The notes under the pieces were generated by a model. That model had not been told where the DNA came from and did no database searches. It was given only the letters and a program-made list of their open reading frames with translations. From positions 16,961,756 to 17,025,755 of the forward strand of contig CM065690.1 of the NCBI GenBank assembly GCA_017654935.2: DNA of 64,000 nucleotides. Direction: 5' to 3'. This document shows positions 24,141 through 33,935 of the stretch, in pieces. This DNA comes from Phymorhynchus buccinoides (lineage: Eukaryota > Mollusca > Gastropoda > Neogastropoda > Raphitomidae). Position numbers and translations under genes: made by a program. How positions within the stretch are numbered: the first letter of the stretch is position 1; each line of letters opens with the position of its first letter.

Positions 24141-24328
24141 AGAGAACAAGAGAATACCAATTCTACCCCAAAACTTTTTTGACCCCTTTTAGACACGAAT
24201 TCGCAACTTTATGGCATAAAAAAAGCAAAAAATCTAACTTTTTTAAACCCCCTTTTTAGATACAAAAACGCTACTTTAAGGGGTGAAAAAAGTAAAATCC
24301 GTCACCCCCCTTATTCTGCCAATTCGGA
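24141..24328 (+). repeat. Polinton left terminal inverted repeat
   Basis: Begins AGAGAACAAGAGAATACC at the target duplication and pairs with 38097-38286. It differs from the right copy by one substitution near 24212 and a short variable C-rich stretch around 24298-24310. Repeats of this kind are the integrase substrate. If the duplication is taken as 6 bp (AAAGAA), one base of the left end would be shared. Confidence 0.93.
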
Positions 24329-24411
24329 GGCGGAATTTGCTACTATAGGCGAAAACGAAATAATTAATTTTGATTAAGCAAAATAATTTGGGGTAGAAAA
24401 AGCAACCCAAC

Positions 24412-27400
24412 ATGGCAATGACAACTGATGAAATAATTGAGCACTTAAACAAAGTTTTTAAAGAAACGGATTTAGAAGTTATTGAACCAGAAAATGTACT
24501 TGAAAGTGTAAAACATGCTATTTCGCAAATACCTAGAAAACTAGCTATTGAACCACCAGTTAAAGTAATGTTAACTGTACTAGTTGATTTTAGAACAGTT
24601 CAAGGCGAGCAGCTTCAAGTATGGGTCTCTACTAAACAGCAAGTAATTCTGACTTATAATGATTTTACAGAAACCTGGGCAGACAATTTAATCACCAAGT
24701 TCATTAACGCATCAGAAGAGGCAAAACTGAGAGGGAGTGGTTGGTCAGAAGGAGGGGTGTTAGAAATTAAATTAAAGGAATCTAAATATGCCCCAATCGT
24801 AGGAAACTCATTTATTACTTTACCTAAAGAACTTGTTTTAAAACGAGCAGTATTAAACATTAAGAATACAGATAACAAATGTTTTATGTGGTGTGTTTTA
24901 GCTAAACTCCATTATTTTAAAAAGCACGCAGATAGAGTAACAAATTATCAAGCTAACATAAATGAATTGAACTTTGACGGTATTGACTTCCCTGTCCCTG
25001 TAGATAAAATTGATCAGTTTGAACTCCAGAACAAACCGCTAACTGTAAATGTTTATACTTGGTCATCGGAAGATAATTTAAAACCAATCCGCGTATCAAA
25101 CTCCTCCCCCATATTTAGTAATGATCCCGATAAAAATCATATTGATTTACTCTTAATAACGGATGGCCCAAAAACACACTATACATTAATTCGTACAATG
25201 AGCAGACTTATTCAGTTTACTTCAAAAGATGGGCATAAACAGGAATTCTGTCGAAGATGTTTACAGAGAATGCCAAGTATTTATGCAGCAGTTGAACACA
25301 GAAAACATTGTAATTCGATGGTTGATTGCAATACTAAACTTGTTACACCAAAAGAAGGAAGTAAGGTGTTCTTTAAAAACTGGAAGAAACTGCAAACGAG
25401 TCCATACGTCGTTTATGCTGACTTCGAATCTATTATCGTTCCGTATCAAGGTCCAGCCCCAAAACATCTTCCTAAAACTGTTTTATTGAACAACCACCAA
25501 ATTTGTTCATACGCATTCATTGTTGTTAGATCAGATGGGAAACATTCAACACCTGAACTTTATAGAGGGCCTGATGCTGCAACAATCTTTTTAAGTAGAA
25601 TGATGAAACTACGAAATGCACTATCCAATCAACTAAATTTGTTAGACATAACCATGACGCCTGAAGATTTAATTCAATTCGAATCAGCTACTGAATGTTG
25701 GATTTGCAGAAAAGGGTTTATGCAGGAGGAATCCCCCGACCACCGTCCAGACAAACATAAAGTACGAGACCATGATCACATTAGTGGGAAATTCAGAGGA
25801 GCAGCACACAACTCCTGTAATCTCCAGTTAAAGTTTGAACCGAGGAATTGGAAACTGCCTATATTCTTTCACAATCTACGTGGATATGACTCTCATTTAA
25901 TTCTACAAGCAGTTACTGATGAATTTAGAACCGTCAGTTGTATAGCTCAGTCTTCAGAAAAGTACATGACATTTACATTAGACCAATTATCTTTTTATGA
26001 TTCACTACAACATATGATGGGCTCGTTAGAGTCTTTAGGCCAGTCACTATCCAAATGCACTATAACAGAAAAATACTTTGATCCAGCACTTGTACGAAAA
26101 GGAGTTTACCCTTACGAGTACATGAATACTTGGGAGCGGTTCGATGAAGTTGAATTACCACCCAAAGGTGCATTCTACTCTAGTTTGAAAGGAAAAGATA
26201 TAAGCGACTCTGACTACAACCATGCACATTCAGCGTGGATTAAGTTAAAATGTCAGACCATGGGAGACTATCATGACGCCTACTTGATGGCTGACGTTTG
26301 TTTGCTTGCAGATGTATTCGAGAACTACAGAAAAACGTGTATGAAACATTACAGTCTAGACCCTGCTAATTATATCACTGCTCCTGGTATGAGTTGGGAT
26401 GCATTCTTAAGATTTACTAGAGTAGAAATTGACTTGGTGTCTGACCTACCAATACTCCAGATGATTGAAGACGGACTACGTGGTGGAATCTCTATGGCGT
26501 CACACGGTTACTGTAAAGCCAATAACAAGTACTTAGACGACTACGATCCTACTAAACCATCAAATTATATCATGTACTTGGATGCTAACAATCTCTATGG
26601 TTGGGCGATGTGTCAGGCACTTCCATTACGCGACTTTAAAATGTATACAACCCCTTTTGACTTTGACATCCCGGAGTTCATAGAACTGCTTTTAAAAATA
26701 CCAGACTCCAACCCAAGAGGATTTATTCTAGAAGTTGACTTAGACTATCCTGACGAACTCCATGACCTGCACAATGACTACCCGTTAGCAGCTGAAAGAC
26801 TGCAAGTGGGGAATGACCTCCCTAAACTTGTCCCTAATCTGCAAGCAAAAAAAAAGTACGTCTGTCACTATAGACTCCTTCAATTCTACTTGCGGCATGG
26901 ATTAAGACTAACTGCTGTCCATAGAGTCATTTCGTTTAGTCAGGAGAAATTCATAGAGCCATATATAATGAAGAACACTAATCTTAGAACACTAGCTACT
27001 GAACCTTCAGAAAAAGACTTCTTCAAGCTAATGAATAACAGTTGTTTTGGAAAGACTATGGAAAACCCGCACAAACGTAAAGACGTTAGATTAGTTACCC
27101 AAGAAAACAAAGCAATCAAACTAACTTCAAAACCCAATTACCAAGACTTTAAAAAGTTCCATGACAACCTTTACGGGATAATGATGAAAAAAATTAAAGT
27201 GAAGCTAGACAAACCAGTCTTCATTGGGTTTGCTGTCCTTGAGCTCTCTAAACTATTGATGCTAGAATTTTTATACGACTACTTTAAACCACTCTACCCA
27301 GACTCAAGAGTACTCTACACAGACACGGACTCATTTATTCTAGACATTCCGACTGAAGACTTCTACAAAGATTTAGAGACAGATTCAGCAAAAGGTGTTG

Positions 27401-27816
27401 ACTCCTGGTATGACACCTCTGACTACCCAAGTGAATCTCCTTTGCATTCATCCGTAAATAAAAAGGTAATCGGCAAGATGAAGGACGAACTGAATGGAAC
27501 TATAATCAAAGAGTACGTTGGTCTGAGAGCAAAGATGTATTCAATTACCAGCCAAACTAGCGTAATTAAAAAAGCAAAAGGAATTTCTAGACCTGTTGTT
27601 CAAATGGTTATGACACACGACAACTACAAAGAAGCACTGTTCGACACCAAGACGTTTTATCATGACAACATAAAAATACAATCTAAGTTACACGAGATAA
27701 ACACAACTGTTGTAAATAAAAAGTCACTCGACTCAAACAATACAAAGCGTGTGTTTAAATCACCAGAGTTTTCGTATTCAATTGGTCACTGGAGAACTAG
27801 AAGTCATAATCAGTAG
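24412..27816 (+). CDS. POLB: protein-primed family B DNA polymerase
   Basis: An 1134-residue family B polymerase of the protein-primed type, which replicates the element. Visible motifs: Exo I DFE (D337, E339); a Cys/His module C429-x2-C432...H454-D-H456...H466-x2-C469 that resembles endonuclease VII/HNH; Exo II HNLRGYD (487-493); Exo III YLMAD (624-628); motif A DANNLYGWAM (D724); motif B KLMNNSCFG (872-880); motif C YTDTDS (D971, D973). All catalytic positions are present, so it looks functional. The start ATG at 24412 is the first in frame, 83 bp inside the TIR. AATAAA lies downstream near 27847. The gene is moderately AT-rich, like the rest of the element, and unlike the GC-rich host exons. 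Confidence 0.96.
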   Translation: MAMTTDEIIEHLNKVFKETDLEVIEPENVLESVKHAISQIPRKLAIEPPVKVMLTVLVDFRTVQGEQLQVWVSTKQQVILTYNDFTETWADNLITKFINASEEAKLRGSGWSEGGVLEIKLKESKYAPIVGNSFITLPKELVLKRAVLNIKNTDNKCFMWCVLAKLHYFKKHADRVTNYQANINELNFDGIDFPVPVDKIDQFELQNKPLTVNVYTWSSEDNLKPIRVSNSSPIFSNDPDKNHIDLLLITDGPKTHYTLIRTMSRLIQFTSKDGHKQEFCRRCLQRMPSIYAAVEHRKHCNSMVDCNTKLVTPKEGSKVFFKNWKKLQTSPYVVYADFESIIVPYQGPAPKHLPKTVLLNNHQICSYAFIVVRSDGKHSTPELYRGPDAATIFLSRMMKLRNALSNQLNLLDITMTPEDLIQFESATECWICRKGFMQEESPDHRPDKHKVRDHDHISGKFRGAAHNSCNLQLKFEPRNWKLPIFFHNLRGYDSHLILQAVTDEFRTVSCIAQSSEKYMTFTLDQLSFYDSLQHMMGSLESLGQSLSKCTITEKYFDPALVRKGVYPYEYMNTWERFDEVELPPKGAFYSSLKGKDISDSDYNHAHSAWIKLKCQTMGDYHDAYLMADVCLLADVFENYRKTCMKHYSLDPANYITAPGMSWDAFLRFTRVEIDLVSDLPILQMIEDGLRGGISMASHGYCKANNKYLDDYDPTKPSNYIMYLDANNLYGWAMCQALPLRDFKMYTTPFDFDIPEFIELLLKIPDSNPRGFILEVDLDYPDELHDLHNDYPLAAERLQVGNDLPKLVPNLQAKKKYVCHYRLLQFYLRHGLRLTAVHRVISFSQEKFIEPYIMKNTNLRTLATEPSEKDFFKLMNNSCFGKTMENPHKRKDVRLVTQENKAIKLTSKPNYQDFKKFHDNLYGIMMKKIKVKLDKPVFIGFAVLELSKLLMLEFLYDYFKPLYPDSRVLYTDTDSFILDIPTEDFYKDLETDSAKGVDSWYDTSDYPSESPLHSSVNKKVIGKMKDELNGTIIKEYVGLRAKMYSITSQTSVIKKAKGISRPVVQMVMTHDNYKEALFDTKTFYHDNIKIQSKLHEINTTVVNKKSLDSNNTKRVFKSPEFSYSIGHWRTRSHNQ

Positions 27817-27916
27817 ACTTTCTAAACTTAGAATCATATTGAATTGAATAAACCCCCTTAGGAGTTCTTATTGTTATTTCCCTAGAACAGATTTTAATGT
27901 GTCGTTTATTTTTTTT

Positions 27917-28504
27917 TCACATTCTTTTTTTATTGCTTCTATGTCTTGCGGTTGTGGAAAAACTTGCTCTTGACTTTTTCTGTAGTTCAAACTTTTGCAT
28001 TTTGTAGTCGTTGTAGTCAGCTTGGAGACGACCGAACTCCTCATCTGTAATTTGAGAGTCCTGCAAGGCTTTACTAATTATTAATCGGAATGAACTAAGT
28101 TTTGCCATTATCAATTGAACCATGGCTGTATGCTTTTGAAGTTTTATTTTTATTTTTTTGTTGAAAGCGGACGTTGTCATTGAAAGCAACCCGAGCGTCA
28201 ACGACACACAACCCAACGGCAAAGCTACTACTGTTCCAACACCAGTCGCTAACAAACCAACAGAGCTTCCCGCAGTTAAAGCGCTTAGACTCCCAAAACC
28301 TGTATTTAAGTATGTTGCTGTATTAAACAAACAAGAGTACCTTCGTTTAGCTCTGTTGTAATTAGTGAGGTCTTTTTCCAATTCTCTTTGTATTTCTGTA
28401 ATAGAATTCAATCTGAACGTTTCGATAGACGTTTTGACAGGATCCTTTTCTTCATTAGGCTCAGTATTTTCTTTCGGCAGTATTGGATATTTTGTAACGG
28501 GCAT
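27917..28504 (-). CDS. Polinton hydrophobic/coiled-coil protein (unknown role)
   Basis: 195 residues. The N-terminal third is charged and probably helical. A long Gly/Ala/Leu-rich stretch (about residues 68-113, TGFGSLSALTAGSSVGLL onward) could form one or two membrane helices, and the C-terminal part (EEFGRLQADYNDYKMQKFEL) is coiled coil and basic. It is convergent with PolB, tail to tail, 100 bp apart. I have the impression that similar hypothetical proteins accompany PolB genes in corals and molluscs, but no function is known to me. It may be a virion membrane or core protein (inference). Confidence 0.75.
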   Translation of the reverse strand: MPVTKYPILPKENTEPNEEKDPVKTSIETFRLNSITEIQRELEKDLTNYNRAKRRYSCLFNTATYLNTGFGSLSALTAGSSVGLLATGVGTVVALPLGCVSLTLGLLSMTTSAFNKKIKIKLQKHTAMVQLIMAKLSSFRLIISKALQDSQITDEEFGRLQADYNDYKMQKFELQKKSRASFSTTARHRSNKKRM

Positions 28505-28537
28505 CTTTTTATGCTAAATAAAAAAATGATATTTAAT

Positions 28538-29380
28538 TTACACCGCTATCATTTTAAGAAGATCTTCAGACAAAATGCTTTCAGTGTAATAAAAACCAAT
28601 GAGATCTAAATTAGTAAGGTTGATGAAAGTTAATTCTTTGAGATTTTTTGGATTAACGTTTAATATAACTTTATCACTGGACGACACCGCCTTAATTTCT
28701 TCGCCACTGTTTTGAATAACGATAACACACCTTAGTGATTCCACTTCCAAGTTTTGCCAAGAAATAAGAATCCCATTCATCAGGACGTCACTAACTCCTA
28801 CAGGTGGCCCTGAATCATCTTTCCTAACTGAAAGTTCAAATATCATAGTAAATTCGTCTGCTAAAATAAAATTAGGAATGAACTCTAATTGCGTAGATGA
28901 ATCTTTTGTCACTGTCTTTTTTCTATGAAGTAAATACTGTCTCTTTTTATAAGGTTTGATTGCTATTTCTCTTCTGCTGTTGTTTTGAGGAATCAGACTG
29001 ATATGCAATGGTCCTGAGTTAAACGATTTGCGAAAGTGTTTGTTACTGTCAAAGAACGTAAACGGGCTGATGAATTCAAACTTAATTTCCCAATCAATGA
29101 ATGGAATTAAATGCCATTTGTTGTCCTTTTTCTTAACAACTTTATATTCAAACTGGCCTACATTATCAGCTACTACATTGCGCAGCTGTTCTAGTTTAGG
29201 ATGTTTTTTATCACTTATTTCTGCTCGTTTATAATAACCGTCACTCGTATACTCAAATCCGTACTGTGCTCCTATCTCCCCGTTTAAATCAAAGTCTTCT
29301 GTGTCAGCTAAATCCTTCAGTTCTAAAGTTGTGCATCTAACAGGATCAATCATAACCGGTTGATCTGGTCCACGCGACAT
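28538..29380 (-). CDS. Polinton protein, unknown, possible structural
   Basis: 280 residues starting MSRGPDQPVMIDP at 29380, with no membrane segment. Alternating hydrophobic residues (EFTMIFELSV, LRCVIVIQNS) and few helical signatures suggest an all-beta protein, so a minor capsid or penton-like role is possible but unproven. It lies 33 bp from the next minus-strand gene downstream and 17 bp from the one upstream, consistent with a minus-strand gene block. No protease triad is visible. Confidence 0.7.
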   Translation of the reverse strand: MSRGPDQPVMIDPVRCTTLELKDLADTEDFDLNGEIGAQYGFEYTSDGYYKRAEISDKKHPKLEQLRNVVADNVGQFEYKVVKKKDNKWHLIPFIDWEIKFEFISPFTFFDSNKHFRKSFNSGPLHISLIPQNNSRREIAIKPYKKRQYLLHRKKTVTKDSSTQLEFIPNFILADEFTMIFELSVRKDDSGPPVGVSDVLMNGILISWQNLEVESLRCVIVIQNSGEEIKAVSSSDKVILNVNPKNLKELTFINLTNLDLIGFYYTESILSEDLLKMIAV

Positions 29381-29397
29381 TATCGTTTTATATCAAA

Positions 29398-30090
29398 TTA
29401 TTTTATTTCTAACAAAACATTTAAACTATCGCACCGAACTTCTTTTCCATTTTCATCAGTTATTCTTATCTTTAGTGAATGATGAACCCCACAACTTAAT
29501 TCTTTAAACTGTAATGTGGGAAACGTTATAATTTCGTAATCGCAGTATGCCGCTTTTGCCGTTGGAAGAACTCTTAATACAGTAGACGGCTGGTTATCGA
29601 ATAAGTTGTTATCCGTACTTAAGATATCTAAATGAAAGTATAATAGAGAATGTATTCCAAGATTAAGTGAGTTTTCTCCTTCAAAGATATTGTTACTTTC
29701 TGTGGCTAAAATGCTGAATATATTCATGTCGTCAGTTTTAAACCCTAACATTTTTGCTAGTTCTCCTGCGAAGCTGTAACTTGCTCCTCCATGCTCTTTG
29801 ATTATTATCGTCACTCTTAAATTTCCCTCATTAAGTTTTAAAGTAATGCCAAAATCGCTTAACATTTCTTTTAATGTACAAAAACCGTAATAACCGTCAG
29901 GTATAGTTAGTTTAGTCCCCCCTTCAAAACCAATTTTTGATATCCAATTGTTATTTAAGGATTCGCTTATGTTTAGCCATTTGACTTTGTAATAAATTTC
30001 ATGGAGCGCAACGTTAAGATCCCCGTTACTGTTTTCAATGGGGCGTTGTAATGTTATTGACCCGTCTTGATCAGTTATATAAATAAACAT
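29398..30090 (-). CDS. Polinton protein, candidate minor capsid/penton
   Basis: The open frame extends to 30213, but the ATG at 30090 (MFIYITDQDGSITLQRP) is preferred, because a longer version would overlap the divergent gene starting at 30110. This gives 230 residues with KLTIPDGYYGFCTLKEML and ELAKMLGF. A P-x-GYY...LxxMLGF pattern recurs, as I recall, in small structural proteins of Polinton-like elements. Role inferred only. The 19-bp gap to the divergent plus-strand gene is AT-rich. Confidence 0.7.
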   Translation of the reverse strand: MFIYITDQDGSITLQRPIENSNGDLNVALHEIYYKVKWLNISESLNNNWISKIGFEGGTKLTIPDGYYGFCTLKEMLSDFGITLKLNEGNLRVTIIIKEHGGASYSFAGELAKMLGFKTDDMNIFSILATESNNIFEGENSLNLGIHSLLYFHLDILSTDNNLFDNQPSTVLRVLPTAKAAYCDYEIITFPTLQFKELSCGVHHSLKIRITDENGKEVRCDSLNVLLEIK

Positions 30091-30109
30091 TTTTATTTCA
30101 GATTTAAAA

Positions 30110-31363
30110 ATGAAAGCTTTTAAATATAACAAAGACGCTAAATACTCAATCGGATCGTATAACCTTAAAACTATAGATGTTAACAGTTTAGTTGTTGCGG
30201 TGGGGGATGACACCTTTCAAGTTAAAGTTAGTAATCCATTAGTTCATTATTTAAATCCCCCCATCAAACATGATAACATCGCGAAGGCTTGGTTTAGTCA
30301 TCCAATGCAGTTTTATCAAAACCAGTTAAACTTTGCTGTGTTTTGTGCGACGAGTGGGTGCGGTGTTTCGTTCACTGATCATTTAAATCACCCTGACTCC
30401 ATGGTAAAAGCAGTTTATAGATTTCATTTCTATTATACATTCAGACGTATTTTATCTGAACTGCAGGTACCATTACTACATGAAAAAACGTTTAATCCGT
30501 TCAGCAACAGAATTAATTTGAAGGCTTTTGAGCGGGTTTCTAATGAGTTTAACATTAACTTGAATACAGACTTTAGACAGAAGTTAGATCGTAATCACGG
30601 ATTAGGTTCACTTTATTATTGGGGCGTGCACAGAAAGTATAACTATGATTGGAATCCACCTTACACATCTTTTTTTCCAGGTACGACTGTTCATCTAGGA
30701 TCGATAGAACAAGAACATAAAACCGCGTGGACAACATTTATTCTAGACACTTCTGAAGGATTAACAAAGGCAGGGATAGAACGTGTAAATGATTCTATCC
30801 GTACTTACGTGTGGTGTTTGCTAGGATCGCAATCACAAGTAAGGTCAGAGATAATGAATCCTTCAACCGGGTTTGACGCGCAAAAACAATATTTAGCTGA
30901 TTTAGAAGATTCAATTAATTCTACAGTTGATCTACCGACAAGTATTAAAAAGTATCAAGACGTTTTGATGTATGCAAGATCGAAAGTAGACTTTGCTGTT
31001 GGTAGTGGACTCTACATGCTACCCTCTGATCTTCGTCTTCAAATAGGTGTAATTGAAAACTATAACAACGAAATCCTTGTAGCAGGAGATAACACAGTAG
31101 TCGGGTTGAATTCAAAAATGAGTTCTGACCTGTCTGTGCCATCAATCATACGAAGAACAAGTCCAATCCCTAACAATAAAACAAATAATACGACTTCAAA
31201 TTTAAGTTCAAATTCAACGGAGTTACCGAATTCAAATTCAACGGAGTTACCGAATTCAATTACTTATGAAAACGAAAACGAAAATCATGAAAATGAAAAG
31301 ACAGCATTAGTTCTTTTTTTAACAGCGACTGGTCTAGTTTATTTTTATTTTACTAGAAAGTAA
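30110..31363 (+). CDS. Polinton protein with C-terminal membrane anchor
   Basis: 417 residues. A large soluble N-terminal region (SLYYWGVHRKYNYDWNPP, YVWCLLGSQSQVRSEI, SGLYMLPSDLRLQIG) is followed by an Asn/Ser/Thr-rich, repeat-containing stalk (NSTELPNS twice) and a single hydrophobic C-terminal segment TALVLFLTATGLVYFYF with FTRK at the end. The layout suggests a tail-anchored surface protein. The function is unknown to me. Its last 30 bp overlap the 3' end of the opposite-strand gene. Confidence 0.72.
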   Translation: MKAFKYNKDAKYSIGSYNLKTIDVNSLVVAVGDDTFQVKVSNPLVHYLNPPIKHDNIAKAWFSHPMQFYQNQLNFAVFCATSGCGVSFTDHLNHPDSMVKAVYRFHFYYTFRRILSELQVPLLHEKTFNPFSNRINLKAFERVSNEFNINLNTDFRQKLDRNHGLGSLYYWGVHRKYNYDWNPPYTSFFPGTTVHLGSIEQEHKTAWTTFILDTSEGLTKAGIERVNDSIRTYVWCLLGSQSQVRSEIMNPSTGFDAQKQYLADLEDSINSTVDLPTSIKKYQDVLMYARSKVDFAVGSGLYMLPSDLRLQIGVIENYNNEILVAGDNTVVGLNSKMSSDLSVPSIIRRTSPIPNNKTNNTTSNLSSNSTELPNSNSTELPNSITYENENENHENEKTALVLFLTATGLVYFYFTRK

Positions 31364-32524
31364 TCCGACAATTAGAACTAGCAGCATCCATAAATGTTCA
31401 GCCATAAAACCGACTACTTTGCTTGCTGTAGAAAAAAGCCAACTAACAATGCCGCCTAATATTCCTGGTAGAGCGTCTAGAGCTTTTTCTCCTAATTTTT
31501 TCAATAGACTCGTCAAATGATCTAGTTGTTTTTTAATCCAATTCTTATCGTTTGATGGCGGACTTGATGGCGGTATTCCTGCTCCTGCTCCTGACCCAGT
31601 TAAAGCATACACTAAAGTAGAGATTGCAAAACCTAAAGCTGTTAAAACACTAGCAATCGTAACACCTTGCTCTTTAAATAAAGTTTTTATTCTTTCTGCT
31701 AACGTTGTATCTTCGTGTAAAATTCTTTGGATGGTTTCTTTTATTCTACTGACTTGTGTTCGTAATTGTTCACGGTTAGTTGACAGTACTTCTAGTCTTG
31801 CTGCTCTCTCTAGTTGAAGATCATCCAGTCTATTTTGGATTCTATCTTTTATGTCTTGTCCAAGGTTACCGTCATCAGCTTCAACCAACTTTTCTTTTTC
31901 TCTGTCAATGTGAGCGTCAAGTTCGCTTAGCTTTGCTGTATTATTTGTTAACTCACCCCTAATAGATTGTAATGTTGAATTGAGCGCCATTATATCTCTC
32001 ATAGGTAATGGTGAATCATGTAATGTTTTTAAATGGGTTTCTTCATCATCTAAAGTTATAAAACTAGTTTCCATTTCTATTATCTGGTCAGCAGTTGCGC
32101 TTAAGTCTATAAGAGGAATCGATTGAAGTTGGGAATCAGTTGGCAGTCTTTGTAGTGCGTTTTGAAGTTTAGAAACAGCTTCTGTTCTTTGGTCTGCTTC
32201 AATATCAAATCGTCTTTGTTCGCTAACACTGAGCTTGCTACGAACAGTACTCTTTTTTAAAAACTTAAAGGGGTCTGGTTTAGTCGTAAGTCGGACTAGT
32301 CCCCCATTATCTTTTTTCAGATATAAATGCTCATCTTGTAATTCAAAGTCACCGGTAACGATAACATCAGGTGGTTCTTGTCCTATGCTTTCATAAAAAG
32401 AACCTACTCTATTTTCCATTAGTTCTCGTCTTAAAGATGATCGTTGACGAGATGAAGTAGCTTCACTCATGTCGTCTGGAGCATCAAAAACATCATAATC
32501 TTGTTCGTCTTCTATCCCCTCCAT
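31334..32524 (-). CDS. Polinton coiled-coil protein with hydrophobic C-terminus
   Basis: 396 residues. Acidic N-terminus (MEGIEDEQDYDVFDAPDD), a central predicted coiled coil (about 180-280, with SELDAHIDREKEKLVEAD), then the block IKTLFKEQGVTIASVLTALG, a Pro/Gly-rich spacer, WIKKQLDHLTSLLKKLG, and hydrophobic helices (ALPGILGGIVSWLF, MLLVLIVGLLSS). Two or three membrane helices are likely. I recall near-identical C-terminal layouts in uncharacterised invertebrate proteins linked to PolB. The function is unknown. Confidence 0.75.
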   Translation of the reverse strand: MEGIEDEQDYDVFDAPDDMSEATSSRQRSSLRRELMENRVGSFYESIGQEPPDVIVTGDFELQDEHLYLKKDNGGLVRLTTKPDPFKFLKKSTVRSKLSVSEQRRFDIEADQRTEAVSKLQNALQRLPTDSQLQSIPLIDLSATADQIIEMETSFITLDDEETHLKTLHDSPLPMRDIMALNSTLQSIRGELTNNTAKLSELDAHIDREKEKLVEADDGNLGQDIKDRIQNRLDDLQLERAARLEVLSTNREQLRTQVSRIKETIQRILHEDTTLAERIKTLFKEQGVTIASVLTALGFAISTLVYALTGSGAGAGIPPSSPPSNDKNWIKKQLDHLTSLLKKLGEKALDALPGILGGIVSWLFSTASKVVGFMAEHLWMLLVLIVGLLSSKIKIN

Positions 32525-32572
32525 GATTTAATTTTAATTCTGTTTTTATTTTTTAAACAAAATAAAAAGATA

Positions 32573-33862
32573 ATGTCACAATCATACGGAGCGAGTCTTG
32601 ATCCATACAGACGGTTAAAAGAACCACTCGGTGTAAAAGGAACCAGGCAGAGTATTGTGATAAGTAATAATCCTTCAACTATCGATCAAAGACAAATATT
32701 ATCAGTAAGATTTCCTAGTCTGGGGAGTAATGAAGTCATCGTGCCAGGGAGTGCTCGTCTTGCATTTAAAATAGACCTGGAGTCAGAGACGGATCCAAAC
32801 AGAACTCTAGTTGGTAATCTGGGCAGATCAATAGTTAGTAAGATTACTATTAAACTTGAAGGGAGAGAAGTAATGTCATTAGATAATGCAGATGTCTTTT
32901 TCTGTTATAACGACCTTTGGTTAACAGAAAATGAAAGAAAAGATAGGATTTATCAGGGAATACAAGGAGATAATGGTATAAAACATAGAATAGATGCTGA
33001 TGACAAAGAAGACAATAATAAAGATGAGATGGTTGCTGAAGTTTATGGTAATCGATTCTACATTCCTCTTGATTTTGAACTACTAAACACACACTCTCCG
33101 TATTATCAGGGCGCTTTACAAGACAGACTTATGTATGAATTTACTTTTAATGATTACACCCGTGTTATCAGATCAACAGAAGATTCAGATGCAAAATATA
33201 GTATCTCAGACATCACATTAGAGTTTGACATCGTTCGTCATCAAGAACTGGCTCGGTTGATTTCACAACAATACCAATCAAGATTTGCAATCTACTACAA
33301 CAGAATTTTGAATCATAGTAAGCTAACCAAAAAGACAACAGACACAATCTGGAATATCGATTTGAATACATCAGCTAGATCGTTGAAAGGGATTTTGCTG
33401 CTGTTTGAAGAAACCAAAAAACCCTTTGACAGATTAAGCGAGAAGTTTTATTATCCTAAAATAACTAAGCTGACAACCACGATTGAAGGACAACCGAACC
33501 AATTGTATGCTAGTGGTCTTTTACCTTATCAGGAGTTTGATGAAATTCGAAAGTTGTTTGGTGGAGGTGGACTGCAAAGATCCCCGTCTGCTGATTTAAT
33601 TTGTAAAGACCTCCATCTTCATGATGTCAGAATAGAAGATTATTTATCCTCGAAGTATGCTTTGTGGTTAGATCTTAGAACAACTGATGATAACAAACTC
33701 CATGGTAGCGGAAGAACAGTTGGTGATGGGTCAGGAGGAATAAACATTCAAATTCATAAAGAAGCAGCAGAAGTGGACAAACAAATATATGTTTATGTAT
33801 ATTTACTATGCGATGCTCAGCTGAACATTGAGAATAACAGATTAAAAGATATTGTGTATTAA
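32573..33862 (+). CDS. MCP: candidate Polinton major capsid protein (double jelly-roll)
   Basis: 429 residues from the ATG at 32573 (MSQSYGASLDPYRRLKE); the frame is open 24 codons further upstream but would overlap the divergent gene. The sequence is beta-rich with spaced motifs RQILSVRFPSLGSNEVIVPG, YNDLWLTENERKD, FYIPLDFELLN and YVYVYLLCDAQLNI, which fits a double jelly-roll capsid protein of the adenovirus/Polinton kind in length and character. It sits directly upstream of the packaging ATPase, as expected for a morphogenesis pair. The assignment is by character and position; structure prediction would settle it. Confidence 0.75.
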   Translation: MSQSYGASLDPYRRLKEPLGVKGTRQSIVISNNPSTIDQRQILSVRFPSLGSNEVIVPGSARLAFKIDLESETDPNRTLVGNLGRSIVSKITIKLEGREVMSLDNADVFFCYNDLWLTENERKDRIYQGIQGDNGIKHRIDADDKEDNNKDEMVAEVYGNRFYIPLDFELLNTHSPYYQGALQDRLMYEFTFNDYTRVIRSTEDSDAKYSISDITLEFDIVRHQELARLISQQYQSRFAIYYNRILNHSKLTKKTTDTIWNIDLNTSARSLKGILLLFEETKKPFDRLSEKFYYPKITKLTTTIEGQPNQLYASGLLPYQEFDEIRKLFGGGGLQRSPSADLICKDLHLHDVRIEDYLSSKYALWLDLRTTDDNKLHGSGRTVGDGSGGINIQIHKEAAEVDKQIYVYVYLLCDAQLNIENNRLKDIVY

Positions 33863-33935
33863 AACAATGGACTTGAACAGTTTAAAACAGATTAAAAGAT
33901 ATTGTGTATTAAAACAATGGACTTGAGCAGTTTAA
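33838..33935 (+). repeat. 49-bp tandem duplication at the MCP/ATPase junction
   Basis: The segment AAAAGATATTGTGTATTAAA..ATGGACTTGA occurs twice with one visible difference (GAACAG against GAGCAG). Copy one contains the capsid stop codon and a decoy ATG with a short frame of about 19 codons; copy two contains the likely ATPase start. Confidence 0.92.

Noticed and set aside
28158..28361. plus-strand frame over the Polinton hydrophobic gene, and similar short frames at 24654, 25229, 26940, 29028, 30945, 31780, 32850, 34177 and 36654
   Set aside because: Shadow frames of longer Polinton genes on the other strand or in another frame.
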